56,070 nt of DNA from Rhodanobacter glycinis (GCF_900114325.1 NZ_FOSR01000010.1:110228-166297), one strand, 5' to 3'; counted from the first letter of the stretch, positions 1 to 8,335 are shown. Notes: generated by a model from the sequence alone, not told the origin. A program made the numbers and translations.

Positions 1-905
1 GTGGTCGGCACGGTGACGGGTGCGACCTCGCAGATTCCGGTGGTGGGTCCGGTGGTAGGTCAGGTCACGGGTGCCCTTGGCTCGGTGACTTCCGGCCAGA
101 ACGATCTCGGCACGACGCTCGGTCATGTGGTGGGCGGCGTGGTCAACAACGGCGCGAAGTTGCCGCTGCTTGGCGATACCGTGGCCAGCGTCGGTCAGGC
201 GCTGAAGACGGTGACTTCGGGTGGCGACCTCGGTAGCGGCCTGCAAGGCCAGTTGGGCCAGGTGGTCGGTGGCGTGGTGAATTCGCTGGCACAGCAGCCG
301 GGCGTTGGTCCGGTGGTGGCCAAGGTGGGTCAGACCCTGCAGGAGACGACTGCGCAGATCGGCAACGGCAGCGGCGGAAATGGCGGCCTTGGCGGCGGTC
401 TCACGGGTGTCGTGGGCAAGGTTGTGGGTGGCGTGGTGGGTGCCACGTCGAAGGTTCCGGTGGTGGGTCCGGTGGTGGGCCAGGTCGGCGGTGCATTGGC
501 ATCGGCGACATCGGGCGGTGGTGATCTCACCGGCACGCTTGGTCACGTGGTGGGTACGGTTGCCGGTGCCACGTCGAAGGTTCCGGTGGTCGGCCCGGTG
601 GTGGGGCAGGTCGCTGGCGCGCTGGGATCGGCGACATCGGGCGGCGGTGATCTCACCGGTACGCTTGGCAGTGTGGTCGGTACCGTGACGGGTGCTGCTG
701 CACAGGTTCCGGTGGTCGGTCCGGTGGTGGCGCAGGTGGGTGATGCGCTGACTTCGGTGACCTCGGGCAGTGGCGACGCCACGGGCCTGCTTGGCAACGT
801 GGTGGGTACGGTGACGGATGCCACTTCGCAGGTTCCGGTGGTGGGCCCGGTGGTGTCGCAACTGGGTGGCGCACTGGGTTCGGTAACCTCGGGTAGTGGT
901 GGCCT
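1..905 (+). repeat. Coding tandem repeats, about 126 bp per unit
   Basis: About seven consecutive units of roughly 42 residues (126 nt) in the N-terminal part of the adhesin. Each carries a PVVGPVV-like core, a GALGSVTSG-like segment and a GxLGxVVG-like end. The first units are degenerate and units 4-7 are nearly identical, which suggests recent unit duplication. The window edge cuts into the array, so the copy number is a minimum. Confidence 0.85.
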
Positions 906-3900
906 GTTGCCGATGACTTCATCCGGCGCCGCGCCGATCAGCAGTGCCGCGATGGCACCCAACAATGTGGCCATGGCCTCGGCTTCGCCGGCGGCCGTCC
1001 CGGTGGTGCCGCCGCCGAGTGCGACGCCCACGGGCCTGATCATCGGCAACGGTGGCGTGGTCGGTACGGCAACGCAGCTGCTCGGTTCCACCGAGAGCTC
1101 GATATTCAACAATTCGAACCCGAGCGGCTACATCACCAATGGCAGCCTGAAGGTGAGCAATGCCAACTTCAGCCAGGGTTATTCGACGCTGAACCTGCTC
1201 GGCCTGCCGGTGGTGAATTCCACGCCGGTAGGCACCGTGTTGACCACGGTGGGTGGTACCACGCTGGGTGGCACGGGCAGCAACTCGCACCTCACCCTGA
1301 TCGGTGGCGTGACTTCCGGCAACTACATTTCCAATATCAACAATGGCGCGGCGGGCGGTCTGCTTGGCCTGGTGTTGCCGAAGAATGCCCCTGCATGGGC
1401 TTCCACCTGCCTCAACGTGCTCGGCGTGCTGAAGGAATCGTGCTGGGCGGTGAATGCGGCGCAGGACAACCAGGTGCTGGTAGGCGATGGCGCCTCGGCC
1501 AACGGTTCGGAAGAGGTCGTGATCGGCACCAATGCCAGCCATACGCTGCCCACGGTGGATGCCAGCCAGGCGTTCCCGGGCAATGGCACCAACGATCCGA
1601 ACAATCCCACCGGCGTGCCGACGGCGGACTATGCCGCACGCCTGGGCCACTCGGTGGTGATCGGCGATGGCGCCTCGGGTACCGCCAACGCGCAGACCAT
1701 CATCGGCGCGGGAGCCACTTCCAGCGTGGCGAACAGCGTGGCGCTTGGCTTCAATTCGAATGCCTCGCGCGGCGAGCAGATGAACTACACCGCCTACGGG
1801 CTGGCGGCACCGCAGACTTCGGTCGGCGAGGTGTCGATCGGTTCACCGGGCGCGGAACGCCAGATCACCAACGTGGCGGCCGGCAGTGCCGATACCGACG
1901 CGGTGAACGTGGCGCAGTTGAAGGGCGTGGCAGCCACGGCCGACAACTCGGTGCAGTACGACAGCACCAGTCATACGCTGGTGACCCTGGCCGGTCCGGC
2001 CAGCACCGATGGCGGCGTTACCGGCGGCACCACCATCACCAACCTGCATCAGGGTGCCTTGAGCGCCACCAGCACCGACGCGGTGAATGGCAGCCAGCTG
2101 TTCGCCACCAACGCGTCGCTGGTGAAGTACATGGGCGGCACCACCCACTTCGATCCGACCACGAACACCTGGACGGCACCGACGTTCTCGATCACCTCGG
2201 TGGCGATTGATGGCAGCACCACCAAGGGCAGCTACAACAATGTGACGGATGCGTTTGCCGCGGTCGACAACTCGGTGAACACGATCAACGACCGGATCAA
2301 GAACATCAACGACGTTGGCAGCAAGTATTTCCAGGCCAACTCCTCGGGGCCTGCCGCGAACGCCAAGGGTACCGACAGCGTGGCCGTCGGACCGTCTTCC
2401 GTGGCTTCCGGCGCCAGCAGCATGGCGATGGGCAACGGCGCCACGGCCAGTTCGGCCAACGCGGTGGCGATCGGCACCGGTGCGGTGGCGCAGAACGGCA
2501 GCGCCGTATCGATCGGCAACGGCAACACCGCCGATGGCGACGGTGCGGTGGCGATGGGCGATCCGAACACGGCCACGGGCCAGGGTGCGGTCGCACTGGG
2601 TTACAACAACGCGGCCACTGGCCAAGGTGCGATTGCGATGGGTTCGACTTCCATCGCCAATGGCGCCAGCGCCATTGCATTGGGCGACAGCGCGAACGCT
2701 TCCGCCGCCAACGCGATGGCCTTCGGTGCGGGTGCCACGGCCAGCATGGCCAACAGCATTGCGCTGGGTGCCGGCTCCTCCGCCGTGATTGGTGCGCTGA
2801 GTGCTTACACGGCCTACGGGCTGACCGCACCGCAGACGTCGGCGGGCGAAGTGAACGTGGGCAACCGCCAGATTACCGGCGTGGCCGCCGGCTCGGCCGC
2901 CAGCGATGCGGTGAACGTGGCCCAGCTGGAGGCGGTGGACAACAAGGCCAACAGCACCGACAAGCTGGCGGTGAAGTATGACGCCGATACCAGCGGTGAT
3001 CCGACCAACACGATCACGCTGACCGGCAACGGCACGGGTTCGCAAGTGCTCATCACCAACCTGGCCGCGGGTGCGGAAAGTGCCACCAGCACCGATGCCG
3101 TGAATGGCTCGCAGCTGTGGCACTGGACCCAGGACACCACCAACCAGTACAGCAACCTCAGCCTGTACAACGATATCCAGAACATCCATCCCGGCACGGG
3201 CAGCGTGAAGTACTTCAACGTGAACTCCACCGGTCCCGACTCCAAGGCCACCGGCAGCGACAGCATCGCGATCGGGCCCTCCGCCACGTCCGGTGGCAAG
3301 GACAGCGTGGCGATGGGCAACGGTGCGAATGCCTCGGCCGACAACTCGGTGGCGATCGGTGCCGGCTCGGTGGCCGACCGCGCCAACACGGTCTCGGTGG
3401 GCAGTGCCGGCAACGAGCGGCAGGTCACCAACGTGGCGGCGGGTACGGCGAAGACTGATGCAGTGAACGTGGGCCAGCTGGATTCGGCGATCAGCACCAC
3501 CACCAAGGGCAACGTGCGTTACGACACCAACACCGACGGCAGCATCAACTACGGCAGCGTGACCCTGGGCAACGGCGGTACCGGTGACACCACCGTCCAC
3601 AACGTGGCGGCAGGTACTGCGCCCACCGATGCGGCGAACGTGGGCCAGGTGCAGCAGGCGATGGATTGGTCGAAGACCTACACCGACCAGCGGTTTGACC
3701 AGATCAATGGCCAGATCCAGAAGGTGGGGCATCGCGCCGATGCCGGCGTGGCTGCCGCGATGGCTACCGCGGGTCTGCCGCAGGCTTACGAGCCGGGTCG
3801 GAGCATGGCGGCGATCGCCGCCGGCTCGTTCCGCGGCGAATCCAGTATCGCCGTCGGCGTTTCCACCATTTCGGAAGGTGGGCGCTGGGTCTACAAGCTG

Positions 3901-3963
3901 GCCGGTTCGGCCGACACGCGTGGCGACGCGGGTGTCTCGATCGGTGCGGGCATGCAGTGGTAA
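1..3963 (+). CDS. YadA-like trimeric autotransporter adhesin, 5' end missing
   Basis: Surface adhesin of the trimeric autotransporter (type Vc) class, open from the first base, so the true start and signal peptide lie outside the window; 1320 residues are visible. Residues 1 to about 300 are seven valine/glycine-rich tandem repeats (recurring PVVGPVV core). Head-type Hep_Hag repeats with AVAIG/SVAMG steps occur at roughly 490-590, 790-930 and 1080-1140. HIM-type neck motifs (NVAAG...DAVNVAQL) recur near 621, 957, 1141 and 1199. The last ~78 residues (from GHRADAGVAAAMA) look like the YadA membrane anchor and end in an aromatic residue (QW), as outer-membrane barrels do. Stop is TAA at 3961-3963. 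A lipoprotein gene follows 56 bp downstream and may serve its biogenesis (inference). The ligand cannot be read from sequence. Confidence 0.93.
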   Translation: MVGTVTGATSQIPVVGPVVGQVTGALGSVTSGQNDLGTTLGHVVGGVVNNGAKLPLLGDTVASVGQALKTVTSGGDLGSGLQGQLGQVVGGVVNSLAQQPGVGPVVAKVGQTLQETTAQIGNGSGGNGGLGGGLTGVVGKVVGGVVGATSKVPVVGPVVGQVGGALASATSGGGDLTGTLGHVVGTVAGATSKVPVVGPVVGQVAGALGSATSGGGDLTGTLGSVVGTVTGAAAQVPVVGPVVAQVGDALTSVTSGSGDATGLLGNVVGTVTDATSQVPVVGPVVSQLGGALGSVTSGSGGLLPMTSSGAAPISSAAMAPNNVAMASASPAAVPVVPPPSATPTGLIIGNGGVVGTATQLLGSTESSIFNNSNPSGYITNGSLKVSNANFSQGYSTLNLLGLPVVNSTPVGTVLTTVGGTTLGGTGSNSHLTLIGGVTSGNYISNINNGAAGGLLGLVLPKNAPAWASTCLNVLGVLKESCWAVNAAQDNQVLVGDGASANGSEEVVIGTNASHTLPTVDASQAFPGNGTNDPNNPTGVPTADYAARLGHSVVIGDGASGTANAQTIIGAGATSSVANSVALGFNSNASRGEQMNYTAYGLAAPQTSVGEVSIGSPGAERQITNVAAGSADTDAVNVAQLKGVAATADNSVQYDSTSHTLVTLAGPASTDGGVTGGTTITNLHQGALSATSTDAVNGSQLFATNASLVKYMGGTTHFDPTTNTWTAPTFSITSVAIDGSTTKGSYNNVTDAFAAVDNSVNTINDRIKNINDVGSKYFQANSSGPAANAKGTDSVAVGPSSVASGASSMAMGNGATASSANAVAIGTGAVAQNGSAVSIGNGNTADGDGAVAMGDPNTATGQGAVALGYNNAATGQGAIAMGSTSIANGASAIALGDSANASAANAMAFGAGATASMANSIALGAGSSAVIGALSAYTAYGLTAPQTSAGEVNVGNRQITGVAAGSAASDAVNVAQLEAVDNKANSTDKLAVKYDADTSGDPTNTITLTGNGTGSQVLITNLAAGAESATSTDAVNGSQLWHWTQDTTNQYSNLSLYNDIQNIHPGTGSVKYFNVNSTGPDSKATGSDSIAIGPSATSGGKDSVAMGNGANASADNSVAIGAGSVADRANTVSVGSAGNERQVTNVAAGTAKTDAVNVGQLDSAISTTTKGNVRYDTNTDGSINYGSVTLGNGGTGDTTVHNVAAGTAPTDAANVGQVQQAMDWSKTYTDQRFDQINGQIQKVGHRADAGVAAAMATAGLPQAYEPGRSMAAIAAGSFRGESSIAVGVSTISEGGRWVYKLAGSADTRGDAGVSIGAGMQW

Positions 3964-4019
3964 GGCCGCACGATGTACCGACATATCGATTCCAGGACAA
4001 CGATCAAGGGGGTGTCATC

Positions 4020-4847
4020 ATGCGCAAGGTGAATCAGTACAAATGGGCGGTGTGGCCGGCGTTGCTCGCCGGGGCCATGCTCGCGGCAGGTTGCAGCACG
4101 ACGGGCAGCAAGGCGTCCGACAATGCCCAGGGCGTCTCGTTTCCCAATCCGTCGCATTCCTCGGTGCCGGAAGGGCTGTTCGTCAACCTGGAGAACCTGC
4201 GCAAGGTTTCTCCGGGCATGACGAAGAAGCAGCTCTACGCATTGATCGGCCACCCGCGTTTCGACGAGGGCGTGATCGGCGTGCGCAAGTGGAACTACAT
4301 CTTCAACTTCCGCAAGTCCGACGGCAGTGGCGACTACTTCAGCTGCCAGTACCAGATCATCTTCAACAAGCAGGATCTGGCTGAGCAGTTCTACTGGAAG
4401 CCGGAGGCGTGCAAGGCCGTGCTGGAAATGCACCATGCGGCACCCAAGCCCGCACCGGTGGTGATGCCGGCCCAACCGATCCGACTGTCGTCGGATGCCA
4501 TGTTCGGTTTCGACAGCGCGAAGCTGACGGATCAGGGGCATCAGCAGCTTGATGCCCTGCTGCAACAGGTGCGTTCGGCCAGTGCGGTGGAGAACATCGA
4601 TGTGGTGGGTTACACCGACCGCATCGGCAGCGACAGCTACAACATGAAGCTGTCGAAGAAGCGTGCCGAGGCTGTGCGTGATTACCTGGTGCAGGGCGGT
4701 GTGCCCGCGGATGCGATCCAGGTGGAAGGGCGTGGCAAGGCGGATCCGGTAGTGCAGTGTCCGAAACAGGCGCGGGCGAAACTGATCGCGTGCCTGGCAC
4801 CGAACCGCCGGGTGGAATTGTCCGGTATTGCCAAACCGGCGCACTGA
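4020..4847 (+). CDS. OmpA-family lipoprotein with BamE/SmpA-like N-terminal domain
   Basis: Predicted outer-membrane lipoprotein of 275 residues. ATG at 4020 was chosen because AAGGGGGTG lies just upstream and the reading then opens with MRK, a hydrophobic stretch and a lipobox (LAAGC, Cys25). Residues ~55-135 (SPGMTKKQLYALIGHPRFDE and on) resemble the SmpA/BamE fold. Residues ~150-270 form an OmpA C-terminal peptidoglycan-binding domain (FGFDSAKL, DVVGYTDRIGS, NRRVEL). OmpA domains anchor the outer membrane to peptidoglycan. The position right after a trimeric autotransporter, with no obvious promoter between, suggests a helper role in display or stability of the adhesin, by analogy with lipoprotein partners of other such adhesins; this is inference. 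Confidence 0.9.
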   Translation: MRKVNQYKWAVWPALLAGAMLAAGCSTTGSKASDNAQGVSFPNPSHSSVPEGLFVNLENLRKVSPGMTKKQLYALIGHPRFDEGVIGVRKWNYIFNFRKSDGSGDYFSCQYQIIFNKQDLAEQFYWKPEACKAVLEMHHAAPKPAPVVMPAQPIRLSSDAMFGFDSAKLTDQGHQQLDALLQQVRSASAVENIDVVGYTDRIGSDSYNMKLSKKRAEAVRDYLVQGGVPADAIQVEGRGKADPVVQCPKQARAKLIACLAPNRRVELSGIAKPAH

Positions 4848-4858
4848 TCGATAGCGGT

Positions 4859-4973
4859 TGAATCTGCCCTGATCGGCACCGTGGGCGACACAAGGACCAA
4901 GCAATTCGTGTCGTACGCGTCGCGCTCCACCCCCTGTAGCCACGCTCCCACGGTGCCGATCAGGGCAGATTCA
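4859..4973. repeat. 27-bp perfect inverted repeat after the lipoprotein gene
   Basis: Arms at 4859-4885 and 4947-4973 are exact reverse complements over 27 bp, with a 61-bp spacer holding a smaller GCGACAC/GTGTCGT-like pairing. It begins 11 nt after the lipoprotein stop codon. No T-run follows, so it is not a classical intrinsic terminator, though it could stabilise the mRNA 3' end. The gap 4848-5214 otherwise holds only the palindrome at 5109-5185; I see no gene in it. Confidence 0.85.
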
Positions 4974-5108
4974 CCGCAGGACTCGTCCATGCTTCCACGG
5001 CGTACCAGGCCAAACCAGCCTTCCGCGTGACATACGAGTGAATAGTTGCAGGAATTTCGTGGGGGAATCGTGAACGGGTGTTCAGTTTGCACCCTGTGAG
5101 GGCGGCAC

Positions 5109-5185
5109 GCAGGAGCGGCTTCAGTCGCGATGCCTTTGTTTCGATGTCCGAAAAGCAAAGGCATCGCCCGCGAGCCGGCTCCTGC
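5109..5185. repeat. Intergenic palindrome, mixed family B/C
   Basis: Left arm GCAGGAGCGGCTTCAGTCGC matches the family seen at 16145 and 40896. The right arm (GCATCGCCCGCGAGCCGGCTCC) is closer to the family at 39665. The two arms still pair at their ends (GCAGGAGC with GCTCCTGC) and around GCGATGCC/GGCATCGC. It lies downstream of the VOC gene and of the lipoprotein gene, between convergent transcripts. Confidence 0.75.
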
Positions 5186-5214
5186 AAACCGCTTCTGCCT
5201 GGGCTTGCCGTTGC

Positions 5215-5598
5215 TCAGTCCCAGCGATTGAGGTGAGGGCCGAACGCGGCGCGCTGCTTGCGAACCACGCAGAAGCGATGGCCGGTCGGCGCCTCCATTA
5301 CCCACCAGCGATGACGAACGAAGGCGATGCGTTTTGCGCCGAGGGCTTCCAGTCGGCTGGCTTCGGCATCGATGTCGTCGGTTTCGATGTCCAGGTGCAC
5401 GCGGCTTTCGTGATCCACTTTCTGCAGCAGGATGATCGGTTCGTCGTCGTCGGTTTTCAGTTCGGCGTAGCGACCGTCGCCATCCTGGTCGAGCGTGATG
5501 ACGTCCTTGCCCAGCGCGGCGCTCCAGAAGCGTACGCCTTTGACGAGATCATCCACTTGGCTGTCGAGAACAAGAGCGCAGAGTCGGCTGTGATGCAT
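5215..5598 (-). CDS. VOC (glyoxalase/bleomycin-resistance fold) family protein
   Basis: Small cytoplasmic protein of 127 residues, the usual size for a single vicinal-oxygen-chelate protein. It shows the paired beta-alpha-beta pattern: N-terminal LCALVLDSQVDDLVKGVRFW, a central VHLDIETDDIDAEASRLEALG stretch and a C-terminal VMEAPTGHRFCVVR strand. Such proteins bind a metal and act in isomerisation, dioxygenation or drug sequestration; the substrate cannot be named here. ATG at 5598 is the only start giving a family-length protein. It reads in the same direction as the dehydrogenase operon but is separated from it by a palindrome and a terminator, so it is probably a separate unit. Confidence 0.85.
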   Translation of the reverse strand: MHHSRLCALVLDSQVDDLVKGVRFWSAALGKDVITLDQDGDGRYAELKTDDDEPIILLQKVDHESRVHLDIETDDIDAEASRLEALGAKRIAFVRHRWWVMEAPTGHRFCVVRKQRAAFGPHLNRWD

Positions 5599-5692
5599 GG
5601 GATTTTCTACCCGGGGAAGCTGGCCGTGATTCTCGCGCTGTCGCCGTGAAGGAACATGCAGTGTGGCCGCCCGCACCAGGGTGGCTATCACT

Positions 5693-5768
5693 GTAGGAGC
5701 GCACCCTGTGCGCGATGCTCTGGCAGCGACAGGGATCAACAGCCATCGCGCACAGGGTGCGCTCCTGC
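5693..5768. repeat. Intergenic palindrome family A, copy 1
   Basis: Arms GTAGGAGCGCACCCTGTGCG and its near-exact reverse complement flank a ~30-nt loop. The same arms recur at 10530, 18706, 20911 and 23697. It lies between the VOC gene and the dehydrogenase terminator. There is no T-run. Confidence 0.9.
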
Positions 5769-5797
5769 GACAGGAAGGACGCGGGCGGGGCAAACGA

Positions 5798-5825
5798 AAA
5801 CGGGGCGCCCGATGGCGCCCCGTTT
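5798..5825 (-). terminator. Intrinsic terminator of the dehydrogenase operon
   Basis: A 12-bp stem AAACGGGGCGCC / GGCGCCCCGTTT with a 4-nt loop. On the minus strand the stem is followed by a U-rich tract (TTTTCGTTT). It sits about 25 nt after the E2 stop codon, the expected place for Rho-independent termination of this operon. Confidence 0.8.
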
Positions 5826-5849
5826 CGTGTGCGATGACGAGCGGTTGGC

Positions 5850-7199
5850 TCAGTTCGGCATCGACAAGTCGTCCAGCAACGCCTTGAGGAAGCGCGCGGC
5901 TTCGCCGCCGGTGGCGGCGCGATGGTCGAAGGTCAGGCTGATCGGCATGCGGCGATGCACTTCGATGCCACCCATCACCGCCACCACGTCGTGGCTGAGC
6001 TTGCCGGCGCCGATGATGGCGACGGTCGGCGGCACCACCACGGGCGTGGCGTAGCGACCGGCGAACATGCCGAAGTTGCTCAGGCTGATGGTGTAGCCGG
6101 ACAGTTCCGAGGCCGGAATCGTGCGGTCTTCTACCTGCGTGCGCAGGCGCTTGATCGCGGCGCGGATGCCGGCGGCATCGAGCACGTCGGCGTTGCGCAG
6201 CGCCGGCACGAACAGGCCGTCGTCGGTGTCCACGGCGATGCCGATGTCGACCTGCGGATGCATCGTGCGGCTGAGGTTCTTGCCGTCGAACCACGCGTTC
6301 AGCGCCGGCACTGCCTTGCAGGCGGCGACGATGGCGCGGATCAGGCGCGCGGTGATGTCCTGCTTGCCGATCCAGGCGTGCAGATCGGCGTCGTCGACCA
6401 GGGTGGTCGGCACGACCTGGGCGTGGGCATCGGCCATCACGCGGGCCATGTTGCGACGCACGCCCTTGAGCTGCTCCGGCTGGCCGCTGGCGGTGACCGA
6501 CGGCGGCGCGGTGCGCACGGGCTTGCCGGCCAGCGAGACCGGGCTGCGCTGCGGCTCGGGCTGCGGCAGTTCCGGCGCCAGGTGGCGACCGGCCGAGGCG
6601 GGCACGGCACGGGCCGGGGCGGCGCCCAGCACGGCACTGCCATTGGCGGCGGCGTCCTTCACGTCCTTCATGGTGACCACGCCGTCGGCGCCGCTGGGGC
6701 GCACGCGGGCGAGGTCGACCTTGAGCTTCTTCGCCATGGCACGCACGGCGGGCACGGCCTTGACGCCGCCCACGCTGGCGGCCTGTTCGACGTGCACGGT
6801 GTTGCCGCTGACCATCGCGCCGACCACGGTGCCTTCGTCTTCGCGCACGGCGGTGGTGGCGGGCTCCGGGGCTGGTGCCGGTGCGGCAGCTTCGGTCTTC
6901 TTCGGGCCGTGGTGGTGGCCGGTGGATTCGGCCTCGGCACGCTGCTTCGCGTTCGGGTCCAGTTCGAATTCGGCCAGCGCGGCGCCGGTTTCGATCACGT
7001 CGCCGGTGGCGCCGTGCAGTTTCTTCACCGTGCCGGAGTAGGGCGAGGGCACGTCGACCACCGCCTTGGCGGTTTCCATCGACACCAGCGGGGCGTCGAG
7101 CTTGATGGTGTCGCCTTCCTTCACATGCCATTCGACGACGGTGGCGTCGGGCAGGCCTTCGCCGAGGTCGGGCAGGTGGAATGTCTTGATATCAGCCAT
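5850..7199 (-). CDS. Dihydrolipoamide acyltransferase (E2) of a 2-oxo acid dehydrogenase complex
   Basis: Core subunit (449 residues) that takes acyl groups from E1 on a lipoyl arm and passes them to CoA. One lipoyl domain spans about residues 1-80 with the lipoylated lysine in METAKAVVDV (K45). An Ala/Pro/Glu-rich linker, a peripheral-subunit-binding domain (VPAVRAMAKKLKVDLARVRP, about 145-182) and the catalytic domain (~215-449) follow. The active-site motif reads DHRAATGGEAARF, with Thr where the canonical HxxxDG motif has Asp. It follows E1-beta, with 152 bp and a palindrome pair between. Substrate (pyruvate or branched-chain 2-oxo acids) cannot be fixed from sequence alone. No E3 gene is in the window. 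Confidence 0.93.
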   Translation of the reverse strand: MADIKTFHLPDLGEGLPDATVVEWHVKEGDTIKLDAPLVSMETAKAVVDVPSPYSGTVKKLHGATGDVIETGAALAEFELDPNAKQRAEAESTGHHHGPKKTEAAAPAPAPEPATTAVREDEGTVVGAMVSGNTVHVEQAASVGGVKAVPAVRAMAKKLKVDLARVRPSGADGVVTMKDVKDAAANGSAVLGAAPARAVPASAGRHLAPELPQPEPQRSPVSLAGKPVRTAPPSVTASGQPEQLKGVRRNMARVMADAHAQVVPTTLVDDADLHAWIGKQDITARLIRAIVAACKAVPALNAWFDGKNLSRTMHPQVDIGIAVDTDDGLFVPALRNADVLDAAGIRAAIKRLRTQVEDRTIPASELSGYTISLSNFGMFAGRYATPVVVPPTVAIIGAGKLSHDVVAVMGGIEVHRRMPISLTFDHRAATGGEAARFLKALLDDLSMPN

Positions 7200-7232
7200 G
7201 AGCGGATTTCCAGGTATGAGTTTTCCGATTTG

Positions 7233-7342
7233 CTCCCTCCCCTGCTGGCAGGGGAGGGTTGGGGCGGGGTGCTCTTGGGTTACGGACGTCAGATCAAGAG
7301 CTTTACCCCCTCCCGACCTCCCCCTGCACGCAGGGGGAGGAG
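7233..7342. repeat. Double-hairpin palindrome family E, copy 1, inside an operon
   Basis: Two inward-facing hairpins, CCTCCCCTG/CAGGGGAGG at the left and CTCCCCCTG/CAGGGGGAG at the right, are joined by TTGGGGCGGGGTGCTCTTG and its imperfect complement. The whole unit is thus a larger imperfect inverted repeat, like a BIME-type REP pair. The same unit occurs at 22696-22808. It separates E1-beta from E2 and may affect relative E2 expression (inference). Confidence 0.85.
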
Positions 7343-7351
7343 CCAAGAGCG

Positions 7352-8332
7352 TCAGCTTGCTGCCAGCGTGCGCTTCGCCGCGTCGACGATGCGCTCCACG
7401 CTGGGCAGGTACTTCATTTCCAGGCGGAACAGCGGAATGTGCGTGTCGGGGCCGGTGACGCGCTCGACCGGGGCGAGCAGGTCGTAGAGGCATTCCTCGG
7501 CGATGCGGGCGGCGATCTCGGCGCCGAAGCCGGCGGTCTTGGGTGCCTCGTGCACGATCACGCAGCGGCCGGTCTTCTGCACAGACTCGGCGATGGTGTC
7601 GAAGTCCAGCGGGGTGAGCGTGGCGACGTCGATCACTTCGGCGCTGATGCCCTGCTTGGCCAGTTCGTCGGCGGCTTCCAGCGATTCCTTCACCTGCGCG
7701 CCCCAGGTCACCAGGGTCACGTCGGTGCCGTCGCGCAGCACGAAGCACACGTCCAGCGGCAGCGCCTCGCCGTCGTCCGGCACTTCTTCCTTGTACTGGC
7801 GGTAGATGCGCTTGGGCTCGAAGAAGATCACCGGGTCCGGATCGCGGATCGCGGCCAGCAGCAGGCCGTAGGCGCGCGCCGGCGAGGACGGCAGCACCAC
7901 GCGCAGGCCGGGGATGTTGGTGAACAGGTGTTCGTTCGCCTCGGAGTGATGCTCCGGTGCGCGGATGCCGCCGCCCCACGGGGCGCGCCACACGGCCGGC
8001 ACGGTCAGGCGACCGCGGGTGCGATTGCGCATGCGTGCGGCGTGGCAGGCGATCTGTTCCATCATCGGATAGATGAAGCCCTCGAACTGGGCTTCGGCGA
8101 CGGGCTTCATGCCTTGCACAGCCAGGCCGACGGTGAGGCCGGCGATGGTGGTTTCGTCCAGCGGCGTGTCGATGACACGCAACTCGCCGTACTTTTCCTG
8201 CAAGCCCTGGGTGGCGCGGAACACGCCGCCGTTGACGCCGACGTCCTCGCCCAGCACCACGACGCTGTCGTCGTGCTTCATTTCGTAGGCGAGCGCCTGG
8301 GTGACCGCTTCGATGAGAGTGATTTGTGCCAT
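7352..8332 (-). CDS. 2-oxo acid dehydrogenase E1 component, beta subunit
   Basis: 326 residues, full length for the transketolase-like E1-beta family. Starts MAQITLIEAVTQALAYEM and carries LGEDVGVNGGVFRATQGL, the DTPLDETTIAGLTVGLAVQG segment and a C-terminal transketolase domain (TPLDFDTIAESVQKTGRCVI). With E1-alpha it forms the thiamine-diphosphate enzyme that decarboxylates the 2-oxo acid and reductively acylates the E2 lipoyl group. Its ATG is 3 nt after the E1-alpha stop, so the two are almost certainly co-translated. Homologues are annotated either as pyruvate or branched-chain dehydrogenase; I do not choose. Confidence 0.94.
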   Translation of the reverse strand: MAQITLIEAVTQALAYEMKHDDSVVVLGEDVGVNGGVFRATQGLQEKYGELRVIDTPLDETTIAGLTVGLAVQGMKPVAEAQFEGFIYPMMEQIACHAARMRNRTRGRLTVPAVWRAPWGGGIRAPEHHSEANEHLFTNIPGLRVVLPSSPARAYGLLLAAIRDPDPVIFFEPKRIYRQYKEEVPDDGEALPLDVCFVLRDGTDVTLVTWGAQVKESLEAADELAKQGISAEVIDVATLTPLDFDTIAESVQKTGRCVIVHEAPKTAGFGAEIAARIAEECLYDLLAPVERVTGPDTHIPLFRLEMKYLPSVERIVDAAKRTLAAS

Positions 8333-8335
8333 GGC

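Noticed and set aside
1-905. Possible CRISPR-like direct repeats
   Set aside because: Units are about 126 bp, contiguous and in frame within a surface protein; there are no spacers.
1843-3984. 713-codon open frame on the minus strand opposite the adhesin
   Set aside because: It arises from the repetitive GC-rich adhesin codons, has no family motif, and the plus-strand frame has clear head, neck and anchor domains.
4682-5305. 207-codon minus-strand frame over the lipoprotein end and gap
   Set aside because: It overlaps a well-supported gene, crosses two palindromes and has no domain.
5599-7131. N-terminal extension joining the VOC protein frame to the E2 region
   Set aside because: The added ~510 residues are Arg/Gly-rich out-of-frame translation of E2; the VOC domain starts cleanly at ATG 5598.
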